NCBI GenBank assembly: GCA_940671915.1
Contig: CALNVZ010002100.1
Location: 16,793,997 to 16,857,996 of the forward strand
Source of the DNA: Paracentrotus lividus
Lineage: Eukaryota; Echinodermata; Echinoidea; Camarodonta; Echinidae
DNA length: 64,000 nt
Direction of reading: 5' to 3'
How positions within the stretch are numbered: the first letter of the stretch is position 1; each line of letters begins with the position of its first letter. This document shows positions 1 through 11,072 of this stretch, one piece after another. The notes under the pieces were generated by a model. The model was given only the letters and a program-made list of their open reading frames with translations, was not told the origin of the DNA and did not search any database. Made by a program: the position numbers and the translations under genes.

Positions 1-1429
1 AAAAAACAACAAACCCAACTTGGGTTATTGGTAGCAAAAAGCAACGACAAACACTAATAAGCAATGGGATGAGACCTTTTATAACACAAATGGACACAGA
101 ATTTTTAATATTTCTTTTGGTATACAATATTACAAACAAGTGGAATAAATGATTTCACAAGATAGCTCTAACATAACTTAATTAACTAATCATAATAAAA
201 AAAAATTCTTAATATGCTGTCAAGGACTGGAGAGGTATGTATTGAAGGTGTAGAAAAAATTGTAAACAAAAGAAAATAACCTAATATAAATAGCCTGCAT
301 AACATGATAACTAATAGCATTTATCTGTGGGAACAAAGCAATCTGGCACCTTGGATAGTCAACATCTAACAACTAGGAACTACGTAAGTTCAAGAGACTT
401 TCAGGCCTTATCTTTGCAATGCATGAATGAAGAGCAAGGCTCTAGTAAGTATGCAAACTAAAATGAACAATTAACTTAAATGTCAGTCCCAAATCTTTTT
501 GTTTCTATTTCCTTAAAAAATGGAATAACAGCAACTCACTAGAAAAAACAGTGTTTCCTTATTGTCGAGGGAGACAATGTTATGTTATTCTATCATAATT
601 CAGAGACACATGACTCCATAACAAAAAAAATGTGTGTACAATTTGATCATGTCAAACAGTCTCTAAACATCTAATATCAGCTAAAAATTTAAGAAAACTT
701 TATTTTGTTCCAAAATTCCTAGTTAGTGATTTGTAAATTAAAGGTCAATTCGTATTTCTAACATAAAAAAATTAAAACATACAATTTGGGGCACTGTTGC
801 ATAAAACTTTCAATTGAGTTGTATAAAGTTACACATGACTTTACAAATGACTGGTGATCAGTTCCTGTGCTAAATGATTAAGAATGTGATTAATATGGCA
901 CCCAAGAACATGTTCCAGTTGTGCATAAAGACGAATTCGGTTCCGGTAATGTTTTGTCTTGTGGCAGCCATGGCTGGGGGGGCTTCCAGTATACGTAACA
1001 AAGGAAAATGTACATACGCGAACCTAGCTCATTGCGGATTGGCTGATTACCCATTGGAAGCCCCCCAACTATGACCGCCATAAGTTACATTGCTCTGAAG
1101 TCGGATTGGTCTATAGTCAGTCATAACTTTACGAATGACTTGGAGAAACACCCCACCCCTGGATTTTGACCGTTGGAAGTGTCACCATAGTATCATTGAT
1201 GGAAGAATTACCATTAGTGGTTAATTTAAGGCAGCAGACAAAGGTTTTCCAGAGGTTTCATGTAATGAGAAATGTCAATTACACTCTAAACGTGCATATT
1301 TGTGCATGGTATAATTGCATGACTAAGTGTTGGTCTAAACAGTGAACTATCAAAAGTCAATCCTATAAAGATCAATTAGATTGTACAGTGCAACCGTTCT
1401 TCTTAAGATTATTAAACAAAACACAAGTC
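1..1429. other. AT-rich non-coding sequence
   Basis: No convincing exon on either strand. The first 850 bases are AT-rich. From about 950 to 1180 the sequence becomes more GC-balanced and holds several ATTGG (reverse CCAAT) words, for example near 1037, 1053 and 1104, which may be an outer part of the promoter-like island that follows. The short open frames here have no recognisable protein content. Confidence 0.5.
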
Positions 1430-1760
1430 TGTCATCTCCCCAATCACTTGTCATCTTAATAATCAACCGAGTGGAAAATTGCACGGTGGTTACAATTCCA
1501 TCCAAGCATGGTCATGTGACGAGAATTACCGAAAAACAAGATGGCGGAACCCGACAGTCAAATGTCAATGCCACCCCAGACGTTCACACGGTGACCTGAG
1601 CAGGAAGTGTGGTATAGCTTGGGGGCACCCTCCATCGATTGCTATCCAGTGTGACGACCAATCCGCATCAGAGCGCACATTTGTTATGATTTTTCGCTGA
1701 CTCGCTGGTGGCGTCTCTTATCGCACATGCGTCTGCAACGACGATTGACACAGAGTTTCT
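1430..1760 (+). promoter_or_regulatory. Promoter-like island
   Basis: This stretch is richer in CpG than its surroundings and clusters promoter-type words. GTCATGTGAC (1511-1520) is an E-box of the USF/MITF type. AAGATGGCGG (1538-1547) matches the YY1 core that often overlaps a start codon. CCAAT occurs near 1640, and CACATGCGTCTGC near 1725 is a weak NRF1-like word. The order fits a housekeeping-type metazoan promoter with transcription toward +. The motif matches are read directly; promoter activity is inferred. Confidence 0.35.
1541..1590 (+). CDS. Candidate first coding exon of the con80-like gene
   Basis: An ATG in good context (AAGATGG) opens a frame reading MAEPDSQMSMPPQTFT plus two bases, up to a possible donor GTGACC at 1591. 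The ATG overlaps a YY1-type motif inside a promoter-like island, as in many metazoan first exons. The two left-over bases (CG) fit the micro-exon proposed at 6071-6093, which in turn fits the phase of the well-supported exon at 18255. With both pieces the whole model is divisible by three and gives about 1,122 residues. The donor is weak and no family is recognised in so short a peptide, so the link to the downstream gene is inference. Confidence 0.3.
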
Positions 1761-2314
1761 TCATTGGATTGCTTTGTAAGCTAAGAGAGCAGACTAGTTT
1801 AGGGATGATAACCATCATTATGGAATTCAGGTATCTGGAATGATTTTTGAGGTTATTACCTTCAAGTGATTCGGAAAGACACTTGGAAAAAGCAGATTTG
1901 ACAAACTAGAACTTTCCCTCAGGCACCTATAATATAATTATTCCATTTCTAGGTGAAGGGATATACATATAGAAAAGAAGAGATCCCTACAAGCTGATTA
2001 ATATCCTGATGTCTGGGTTTTATTTCCTACAGTGTGCAATGCTTGGAGGGATGGTTGAATCATTCAACAAAATGGTCATTTTTACATGGATGAGTTATAT
2101 TCATATCTTAGATTTTACGACCGGTCAGACAATATAATATAAATGTAAATATAATATTATAAATATGATTATTAACCAACAAAAATAATTTCCAATAATT
2201 TGATCTTATTTAAATTTATTAAATCAGGGTTAAAAGAGCATGTTATCATTATCAGCTGCTTACAAGAGGACTATGAAGACGACTGTTTGTTTGACCAATT
2301 TAGATGAAAGTTCT

Positions 2315-2745
2315 GTAAAAGTCACTCCATTCGCGTCAAGGATGCCTCCTTTCCATTATTGTAATGAACATGTACTTAAAAAATGTACATTAGTGTCCAA
2401 AGATACAATATATAATAAAACTTAATTCAAACTTGAATATGAATTAAGTTAATTATAATTTTGGTAGGTCCCCAACATTTTAGTGAAAGTTAGTCCATTA
2501 GTGTAAGGATTCTCATATATATTTGAGAGTAAGAGGGGGCTGGAATACTAGCAGGTATTCTGCTGTTCAACATACACTACATTAAGTAGAGAACAGAAAC
2601 TAGATACATCATGATAAAATGTACTTTCCAATTTGTAAAAGTACTTTGATGCATTCAGAATGAGGAGTACAACTTCTGTAGTTATGCTCAGCAAGGTAGA
2701 AATGAATGAATATCAGTAAAAGTCACTCCATTGACACAAGGATTC
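2315..2745 (+). repeat. Three spaced copies of a ~30-bp motif
   Basis: The motif begins GTAAAAGTCACTCCATT and ends in AAGGAT(TC). It occurs at 2315-2343, 2483-2512 (diverged) and 2716-2745, all in the same orientation, spaced about 168 and 233 bases. The spacers do not look alike, so this is either a very decayed tandem repeat or a recurrent short motif. Confidence 0.55.
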
Positions 2746-2801
2746 GTACATTGTAGTATCGGTCAGGGGAATAGTTCAATCTTCCTCTTTCTTTCCTTAT
2801 T

Positions 2802-2805
<4 letters not shown>

Positions 2806-2832
<27 letters not shown>
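2806..2832. repeat. (CT)n microsatellite
   Basis: Uninterrupted CT dinucleotides for about 27 bases, next to T-rich sequence. The Leu-Ser-rich reading frame across it is an artefact of the repeat. Confidence 0.9.
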
Positions 2833-3376
2833 AAAGGGTTGTATCAACATAATTTGGTGATAACATTGCTGAGCGACTCAGGGTCTCTAGCCTTCTCTAC
2901 CAGAAACCTCTAGCCAATCACCTTCTCTCTCTTACTCTTCAACTCATTTTTTTCAAACCGTTCACCGAAAGTCCCTTCTTCATAAACACCTTTCACTGTC
3001 CACATTTCTTGTCAGTAGCAGATAATATAAGCCTCCTTTATGCAACAAAAATCCCCAAAATCTCATCTGCCTCATCTTTAGTGTCTCAGACTAGATGTTT
3101 ATGTAGACAGCACCATGAAAAAATCTATCATTATTTAACCGCTGACAGTCAAATATGTCTTTCCATACACTCTGTCGACATCAGGACACATTAGTTTCCT
3201 TCAGCTCTTTGAAGTTCATTGGGTAAAAGTTGTAAGATTAGCTGCAAACAAGACCATACTTATGCTTTTCGTCCTTATACACTCCTCCAAAGTAAAACTC
3301 ATGGCTGATCAGAAACAAAAGAAATTTTACAAGAAATATATATAAGATAAAAATACAGTGATGACGATCGACCTAC

Positions 3377-3522
3377 CTTGCTGTATAGCCCATCCACTGT
3401 AACTTGACATAGTACATGCCACATTCCCAAGGACTTGTAATGCTTTAATCATCATATTTTCACTCTTTCGTGTTTCTCCATGGATTGCAGAATAACTTGT
3501 ATTCCACTTTCACGAATCGGGC
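3377..3522 (-). CDS. Armadillo-like exon, frameshifted
   Basis: Read on the minus strand, this piece has a good acceptor (TTTTCTTCAG before 3522) and a strong donor (GTAGGT after 3377). One frame gives PIRESGIQVILQSMEKHERV and the next frame continues with MMIKALQVLGNVACTMSSYS and a few more residues. Together they match the helix pattern of an armadillo repeat (G-I-x-x-I-L-x-x-M, then A-L-x-x-L-G-N-V-A). The switch of frame near 3445-3455 needs a single-base indel, so this is either a sequencing error in a real exon or part of a pseudogene. It pairs with the minus-strand piece at 4156-4346. No specific ARM family is recognised. Confidence 0.5.
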
Positions 3523-3914
3523 CTGAAGAAAAGGTATATAAGAACAAAATATATTGAAGTACATACCTGTATTATGTAATAATTTATTATATTATTATTA
3601 TCATAAATCAATTCATTGAATTCAGAGATACATGTACATGAATTAGTTTTTCAGCATAGATGTGGAATTGTATAGCATTAATTACATGATTAAAAACAGA
3701 ATCTAAATTTAGCTTGCATCAGGACATTGGGTTGTTAAAAAGCTAACCTCATTTCAAACGAGTTGAATTTAATTTGTATTTAGGTCAGATCTTCATGTTG
3801 ATCATATTGAACTGCTGTATACTTACATATGTATGTATGGTATTACTACGAATACTATCAGTACTGCTACCATTACTACGCTATTACTACTATTGCTACT
3901 GCTCCTACTATTAG

Positions 3915-3966
<52 letters not shown>

Positions 3967-4155
3967 ATACTATTATACTAATACCAAAGCTACTACTACA
4001 GCTACTTCTACTGCCATACATTATTCTCTGATTACAAGTACTAATCATCTGTTACTGAATTGTTGATGTATTAAACATGTCGATTTACATAAAGTATCAT
4101 AACATTGCGATAAATATGGTGTAAAAATAACATACTGTACTTTAGGTCTGGTAAC
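3523..4155. other. Intron-like stretch with a CTA microsatellite
   Basis: This lies between the two minus-strand ARM-like pieces. It is AT-rich and dominated in its second half by the (CTA)n repeat and its degenerate flanks. No coding sequence is supported. Confidence 0.5.
3915..3966 (+). repeat. (CTA)n microsatellite
   Basis: About 17 uninterrupted CTA units, with degenerate TAC/TAT-type trinucleotides on both sides (roughly 3840-4020). The Thr-rich frame across it is produced by the repeat and is not a gene. Confidence 0.95.
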
Positions 4156-4346
4156 TGATTTAAACTTTGCCAGTGGATTGAGCACGGAGCATCCTATCTC
4201 TTGTATAGAGACGTGTGGTCTGTGAACTGCCATGGTACCTAAGACAGTGGCTGCCACTTTCTTTCTGATGAAGAGCAACAAGTTGCTACCATCTAGGATG
4301 AGACATAGAGTAGTTGCAGCCACAAGTGGTTGTGTTCAACTGGTAG
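4156..4346 (-). CDS. Armadillo-like exon, probably frameshifted
   Basis: On the minus strand an acceptor (AACTTTTCAG) precedes 4346. Reading in one frame gives QPLVAATTLCLILDGS, then FIRKKVAATVLGTMAVHRP and VSIQEIGCSVLNPLAK. This is the alternation of A-A-x-x-L and Q-E-x-G-C-x-x-L-x-x-L-A seen in armadillo repeats. The frame is blocked by a TGA a few codons after the acceptor, so an indel near 4330 is likely. The donor is either GTTACC at 4155 or GTACAG a little further; neither joins in phase to the exon at 3522, so a small exon may lie between or more errors may be present. It could be a decayed gene fragment in an intron of the + strand gene. Confidence 0.5.
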
Positions 4347-6070
4347 CTGAAAAGTTAAGCGAGATCAACAAAATGAGAAGATTTACGACATGCAATCATG
4401 TCACATTTTCCTCCTTAAATATTATGAATGTTGACAGCAGATTTTGATGAGATCTGATTTTTATCAAAATATTGACAAAATAAACAGCAGATACACAACA
4501 GAACATCAACACACAAATCCAAAGTACTAGGAAATACTTCAATTGGGAACTGTGCTAGCTCTCTCACATACAGACGAATAGAAGGGAATTCATTTTCCAT
4601 ACCAGACAATCGGGAGATTATCCAATTCCCGCTCGTTAAAATGAATCTTTTGTTGAAAATTATGATTATGATCTCACAAAGCCGAATGGACCATCAGCTA
4701 AAACAATTTTATCCCCTATTCTTTCAATACTACAACTTCTTGCCAACACTAATCATATGGCATTGCCATAAATCTTTCTCTAAAATTCATTACATACTGT
4801 AACAGCTCATTTCCTGTAGCAAGAGACTTAAGCCTAATTAAGCACATCACTTTGAGGATAGCCATGTAAAAATACATTTTTGTTTTTATCTCACATTGAG
4901 AGTGGACAAAACTGCATTTAACAACGATAGTGATGGTTACAAAACATGTGACACTTGCATCTGGTTTTTGTTCAGATGGTTAAAATCATGAGTTTATGAG
5001 TTTTGGAAATGTGCAAATTTATCTTTTGCTTCTGTTCAAGTCAAACTACAGCGCAAGCTGCCTTTTTTTCCCCTTGAATTTTCAGTCTGGAAAATCATGT
5101 TTTTGAGTTTTGAAAATGTCCATTTTTTTTTTTAGTTCTTATCAATATTTTCTTCCTATATTATAATAGCAATATAACTCTCTTCATATCATCATTAATG
5201 CACTCTTGTTATTTGAGAGTTGCTTTAGACGCCTGTTTATCAGACTTGATAAAACTTCATTTGATACCCTAATTACTGTTTAAACTGAAAGAAGAAAAGG
5301 AGAAAGAGCGAGAGTGAGTGTGAAAAAGATAAAGATGAAGAGATAAAGAAATAGAGAAACCACATTGACAAACAGCAGCGTGAACAGAATTAGGTTTTGA
5401 CTGATAGATAGTGGCAAGTTTAGCGTCATAACTCTCGTCTTGGGACAAAGTCTACTGTATGTCAGCTTGCATTGGCAGTATATCATCTTTCCTAGGAAAC
5501 CCTCAGGAAGCCTCCTCAAAATTGCCTAATTGTATCCTGATTTTCTTCTCCCAATTTAAGCAGTTTTATATATATATGAGGTCCTTAATGGCATTTTTTT
5601 TTTTTTGCATCTGACATCCTTCCAGTTGCCCGTCTTCTCTAAGCTGTCTAAAATAGAACTGTTTTGGGTGAGCAGGTGACGTCCTTGTCCAAATATCTTA
5701 AAGTGACTGGTCTCTAATGAATAATTTTTAAAATCTAAAATGAGTTTAGACATGTGAAAAGCCATGTTTATACTTTAAGCAATGGTGCGTTACATTGTAG
5801 TAATTACAAAATTATGTCTTTTAAGTACTGTAAAGAATAAAAAAAAAAAAAGCATTAAAAATTAACTCAATATTTCATGAATGTTAGTAAGCTGTATGGG
5901 AGAGATTTCTTTGAGATGCTTTACCAAAAGGTATTACATGCGATCTGCTGTGTGCTGACTGCACTGCAGGATCATATACTGGATTTACTAATCCCCTCCT
6001 ATCAAATCACTGGAAGAAAAAGAGGGGATTGGTATAACCATCATAATCCTGCAGTGCGGTTGGTGCACAG
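4347..6070. other. Non-coding stretch
   Basis: AT-rich sequence with several homopolymer runs. Minus-strand open frames at 4415-4609 and 5556-5765 have mildly protein-like composition but no flanking splice signals that I could pair, so they are not called. No repeats of note. Confidence 0.45.
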
Positions 6071-6093
6071 CGAATCGCGACCATCACCATTTG
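6071..6093 (+). CDS. Candidate 23-nt micro-exon of the con80-like gene
   Basis: A strong donor GTAAGT follows position 6093. Two acceptors are possible: GCACAG before 6071 (23-nt exon) and CCTGCAG before 6055 (39-nt exon). Both read ...ESRPSPF in the frame that ends one base into a codon, which is exactly the phase needed by the exon at 18255. Only the 23-nt form fits the two left-over bases of the 1541-1590 exon. The pyrimidine tract before the nearer acceptor is poor. The phase agreement is real but the exon is short enough to occur by chance. Confidence 0.22.
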
Positions 6094-9000
6094 GTAAGTC
6101 GCCTTAAGACTAAGATCCAAGTTTGTACGATTGGCTGTAGGATCCATATACATGTATCAATAAAACAAAGAAAAAAAACGTAATGTCAAAGTTTTAGGTA
6201 GTTGCAAACAATCCAGATATTGCTATTCAGATGAAAATTGCATCTTGATGCAAAATGAAGGATGTGGGCTTTATGAGTGTTTGTAACCTTGGTAACCATA
6301 TACTGTCAAGATATTGACTGCATCAATACTAAAAGGGCGTTGGAGGGAAACACCACTTTGCCACAGGCTTTTGCTGACACCCTTCTTTACCCCTCCTTCT
6401 AAAAATATAGGAGTTGGCTTTTGGAGGAAATGGTGATGATTTAGTCTAAACATATACACCTTATGTGATCTTGAAATTTTTTTTTACACTTTTCCGTAGC
6501 CTAATTACAAGGGTTTAAAGATTTTGATGTACTATTTCAAGAAAGAGACGTGTCTTATTCAAGTGGCTCCATTAAACACATGTTCTGGAGTGTACTATTC
6601 TGTACTTCACGCGGCATGTTTTCACGTAGACAGGAAAGTGTTCATACCCGAAAACTAGAATGCGGTGAGTTTGACGCATGTTTACATTTGTTGCTCCAGT
6701 TAACGTGGGAGGACCTGAGATTTAAGTGAGCATGATGCGACCTCTGCCATTTTGATGATCGAGGGGCAGAACATGGTTTCCAGCTGACATACATGATGTT
6801 GAGAGAGGAGGGAAGTCTTCAAACAGGTCCTCATGATCCCTCGTCCCAAGATGGGATCCATCCTCCGCTATTTACTGCATCTTTTTTGAGTGACAGGGTA
6901 GTTTCTTTTCACGAACTCCAGATGTCATAGCCTCATGTCTCAAGTTGATAATGTATGGTTATTTAGCTAATATGAACTCTTATTTTCTGTTTACAACAAC
7001 ACAAAATGGTGGCAGTGGTGGGATCAACAGGCAAATTTAACATTGAGCACATTTCAGAGGGCTTTGGTTATGTCTACTTAGCGACGTTCAAGATTATTCT
7101 GAGTCTGTAACATATTGACAGACAATGCTTTCTCAAAGGAAACCAACTCTTAAAGGGAATCTAGTGTAGTGGGAAAATGTGGGAAAGATGAAGAAAATAT
7201 TAAGAGCTTTCCTGTTTTTCGGCGATTCGAAAACCTCACAGCACAAAATAATGCTTCTAAGATGAATTTTTATCAACCTTTCCAAATCACTTTTAGACAG
7301 TGTCTTCCACATTTCAATATCATGACTGGAACAATAAATTCACTTTAACCTTGAAATAAAACAATAATAAAATGAGAACTCCCACCCTTTTCTAGTCCAA
7401 AAACTGCATGCTACAATGTCCACAAAATTAAAGGAAAAGGATGTTTTAATGGTGGAAACAACCAACATATTACATGTTAGATATTATAAAAATGAAATTT
7501 AGCAAGGTTCTTTTGATTTGCAAAGTTCATTAGCTTCAAAGCATCATTTAAAGACTAAGGATTGTCTGTTGGTACTGGTAACTCCTATGTTACACCCATC
7601 TCCAGCTATTCTGTGACGAAAGCTCATAGAATCCTACTAGGTTTAAGTCGGAGAATACATCTCTAGAATCCTAAAATTAATCCCACAATGCACAGGGTCA
7701 CTTTTTGGATGCATGCCACAAACAGAGACGTTCAGGTCTTGTTTTTATCCCGCCTTTCAACCAATCACAAGATAGCAGAATGGTTGCATCCCCTTCTCTT
7801 GTTATGAGTCATCAGCCAGCTAATTATAGCTGTCCGAACTGTAATTTGATTTGTGAGACGTAATCTTCTTCAGATTTTATTGCCCTATATTTATCAATTT
7901 TCCCTCTTACAAGCCCTCTCTCAGCTGGTTCGATGCATACAGAAAGCAGCTTTGCAATTGATTTTCAATTTTAAAGTTTTCTTAAAGTATTTAGGTCAAT
8001 TTTGGTGCTTTGTATGAACGGATATCTAATGAGCCCTGGATGGAAATAGCTTTTTACTAATTACATATTGCTCACATGTGATGTTCATATCAAATTTGAC
8101 CTAAATAATCACAACTAAATTATAAGCTTTCAAAGGCTTTCATATTCTGAATATGTTTCAGATGATTGAATATGAGCAGATGAAATGATTTTTAGACAAA
8201 ATCATTTTTTGGCACCCCCTGTTTATTGAAAGTGAACATAGGTTACCTAATTTTATTTTTTTTTAACTGTTGTTTCTTTACGATATATTATCAAATATTC
8301 AATTGACTACATGCATATCTCTTGAATTTTGGATTGTATTATATAATATAGAAGAGGATGAAAACATTTATCCTTTGCTTAGTTTGGGTTATGATAAATC
8401 CTACATTTCCATTTGTATTAAAGCATATTTTAATTAATTAATGCTGTTGAAAATCGTTAAAATAAAAATAGAAATCATATGGCTGAAATGAATGAAGGAA
8501 TAATACTTATTTTCCAATTTACTTTCATTGGAAAAGTTAGGTGACCAAAGGAAAATTCCTGGCAAGTGACAAATGTTCCCAAAAACTTGTAAATAACAGG
8601 AAAGTATTATTACTAGTAAATAATCGGCCATCTTATGTAGTTCAAAGTCTAGAATATAGAAATAGAATACTCTGAAGAAACGTGATGAATTTGATTTGAT
8701 TTTCTAGGTCTGTCTTGTGTCCTAGATTATGTAAAAGAGAAATGATGAGAGAAGGAAAGTGAGTGAATTTGATAGGTGAAGCAGCTGAAATTTAAACTGT
8801 ATTAGGTGTGGTAGCTGAGGCTGTTGGTTTTAAGTTCACTTCAAACCGCAGTGTCAAATTAGGTTTCACTTAGAGACGGTAACATAAAAAGTGGCTGAGG
8901 TTTGAAAATGGAAGAGGTATTATGATTACTTCAAGAGATAGGTCTTCTAATATCATTTTATAATACATTGTATGTAGGAAAAGGGTTAGGTACAAGAAAA

Positions 9001-9432
9001 CAAAGTAGGTTGTGTTTACTGCTTTGATTTTGTTTTCTCCTAAATATCTCAAAGATAGTTTTATGTTTATTTCCACTATATTCCCTCTCTTTCGTAAGAG
9101 AATTTGAAAACAATTAAGAATTAACATGTCCATTTCCATTTTTTAGTCTTAGAGTCTTGTAGTGTAGGCCTATCATTTTATGTATAGACAATTTCAGCAA
9201 AATATGCATCAATAATCGATAATGACAGTACTAGGATCAAAATAAAGTCAATGCATTTGTACCTTTAGGTGAGGCATTCATCCTAATTACCACAGGGTTT
9301 AAAGCCATAAATCACCCTTTTCACCTTAAATCCAGTACGAACCAGGAGCCTTATATAGCACCACCTCAAGTCCTCAACTACTCAAATCTGCCCCAGCTCC
9401 TAACCCATAATGCAACATTCTGAGCAATGTTA

Positions 9433-9837
9433 AGGCGGGCTCACACTATGCGACTTGCTGCGGTGCGATTTTTTAAACAAATGGTAGATTGCATTATTAA
9501 TGCGACATTTAAAACATGAAAAGTTCTCTTATGAGATGTAAAAATTGTAAAGGAACAATTTAATCAAAATTTTGTTCCAAATGAGAGTCTTTAATAGGAA
9601 GTAAGGTCAATTTTCCTTAAAAATCGCAAGACCGCAGTGACGTCACTGCGATTTGGAAATAATTTGATTTATACATAGAAGGGGGTTCGCAATCGCCTTG
9701 AAATTCAATTTTGATGTTCATAGGAATACCCACAACTTTTTACATTATAAATTTCTTGTTTAAATGTTTGTATCAAATAATATCAAAGTTTTCCTGAAAA
9801 ATCGCACCGCAGCAAGTCGCATAGTGTGAGCCCGCCT
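9433..9837. mobile_element. 405-bp MITE with ~42-bp TIRs and TTA target duplication
   Basis: The ends are near-perfect inverted repeats of about 42 bases. The left end starts AGGCGGGCTCACACTATGCG and the right end finishes with its reverse complement, ...GTGAGCCCGCCT. TTA flanks both sides (9430-9432 and 9838-9840). A TTA (TWA-type) duplication with long TIRs and no coding capacity suits a PIF/Harbinger-like non-autonomous element; a TTAA reading (piggyBac-like) would need one unpaired base. The centre carries an 18-bp perfect palindrome. The family name is inference from TSD type only. Confidence 0.88.
9633..9650. repeat. 18-bp palindrome with a CRE core inside the MITE
   Basis: CGCAGTGACGTCACTGCG is its own reverse complement and contains the full cAMP-response element TGACGTCA. 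It is flanked by a wider inverted pair (AAATCGCA at 9621-9628, TGCGATTT at 9647-9654). Binding by CREB/ATF factors is possible but not shown. Confidence 0.85.
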
Positions 9838-10848
9838 TTAAGTCTCATAATATAGACCCACTTGAATGATAACACGCTAATTCACTGCTCAATATATTCA
9901 TACCGCAATAATTACACACCACGTAGCAAAACAAATCTATCCTTGTTATAATTTCAGTAAAATATTTGCAATATTCTTCTTTAATTTCTTTTTTAAATCA
10001 AATTTAAAAAAGTACTCTATTCAACATTAGATTGGTTGTAACAGGTGGATGCATGGTGCTCATTCATGTTGGATAGGGAGGACTGTTTCAAGACCTTGAT
10101 GTTATGATGGAGGAAGAGGGGAAAGGGTTAGAGGAAAGAGAATTATGTTAAGAAGGGAAGGAAACATTGGAGATTAGACCCGGATGTGACTCGGCAATCG
10201 GACGTCTCCCACCTCTCAAGTTCAAGGCCCATCTATCCTTGAGATGTACCATACTGCGCACTTGGTGTCTTTGAACCATCTTCTATTAGTTAAGTACTCT
10301 ATTTGGGCAAAATTCGCGCGTACATTAATTTTTGCATATTTCGCTTAAAGAGCGAATTTAAAAACCCGCGAATATGTGGGCATGATGTTCTTATGCATGT
10401 ATTGAATAGGTTCAACATGCAGTGCAAATTTAAGAACCTAAAGAATGTTTTGAGGCCGCTCAGCATGAAAAATTGATCGCACAAAAGTAACAGCGAATAC
10501 ATAATTGTAAAGCGGTGGCTATGAATGAATGACTAAATAAATGAGTATTCTTTGAAAGTATATAGTATTCAACTGCTAAAGAAACTGATTCACAGCTTAT
10601 AATGAAGTGACCATGAGACCTGTGACTATAGGTCCTATCTGAGGGACATACATGTATTGGAGATATTATTATTAGTACGCCTCATAGCCTTCATACATAC
10701 ATCTTTCATGTTTGTGTAATGAACACCAAATTGACTGATCTAATACATTGTTCAAGGATTTGCCTCTCGAAGAAATGTTGCAGGAGCTAGTATGGGAGGG
10801 GGTACAGTATGGTGCCGTTGGAGAAGGGGGTCAGGGATAAAGTGCCGG

Positions 10849-11072
10849 GGTGGGGGGGGGGTTCGCAGCTAGGCCCTGAAGCTCAGAATCCTCAAGTAAT
10901 TTCAGCATGCCATTAGAAGTGATAGCTAGACCTGTTCACCTATCCTATGGTTATATTTCAAGGGCTAGCATCGTTCCAAGGGGGGGGGGTGGCCTTTAGC
11001 TACATTGCAGTTTTAGCTTAGAATCCTGTCCAAGAAGTTTCAGCAGACCATTAGAAGTGACAGCTAGACCTG
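10849..11072 (+). repeat. Imperfect tandem duplication with G-runs
   Basis: Two units of about 130 bases each begin with a run of about ten G (near 10852-10861 and 10980-10990) and continue to AGAATCCT, a ~15-base variable part, then CATTAGAAGTGA(T/C)AGCTAGACCTG (10909-10933 and 11048-11072 in part). The G-runs vary in length and are likely error-prone in sequencing. Confidence 0.7.

Larger units (their letters stand above)
1591..3376. other. Non-coding stretch with a dispersed motif and a CT repeat
   Basis: If the first exon is right, this is the start of intron 1. It holds three copies of a ~30-base motif (2315-2343, 2483-2512, 2716-2745) and a (CT)n microsatellite at 2806-2832. No exon could be supported on either strand. 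Confidence 0.5.

Noticed and set aside
3833-4066. Open frame with poly-Thr
   Set aside because: Encoded by the (CTA)n microsatellite.
6703-6728. Small exon candidate reading LTWEDLRF
   Set aside because: Acceptor and GTGAGC donor are present, but the phases fit neither the proposed micro-exon nor exon 18255.
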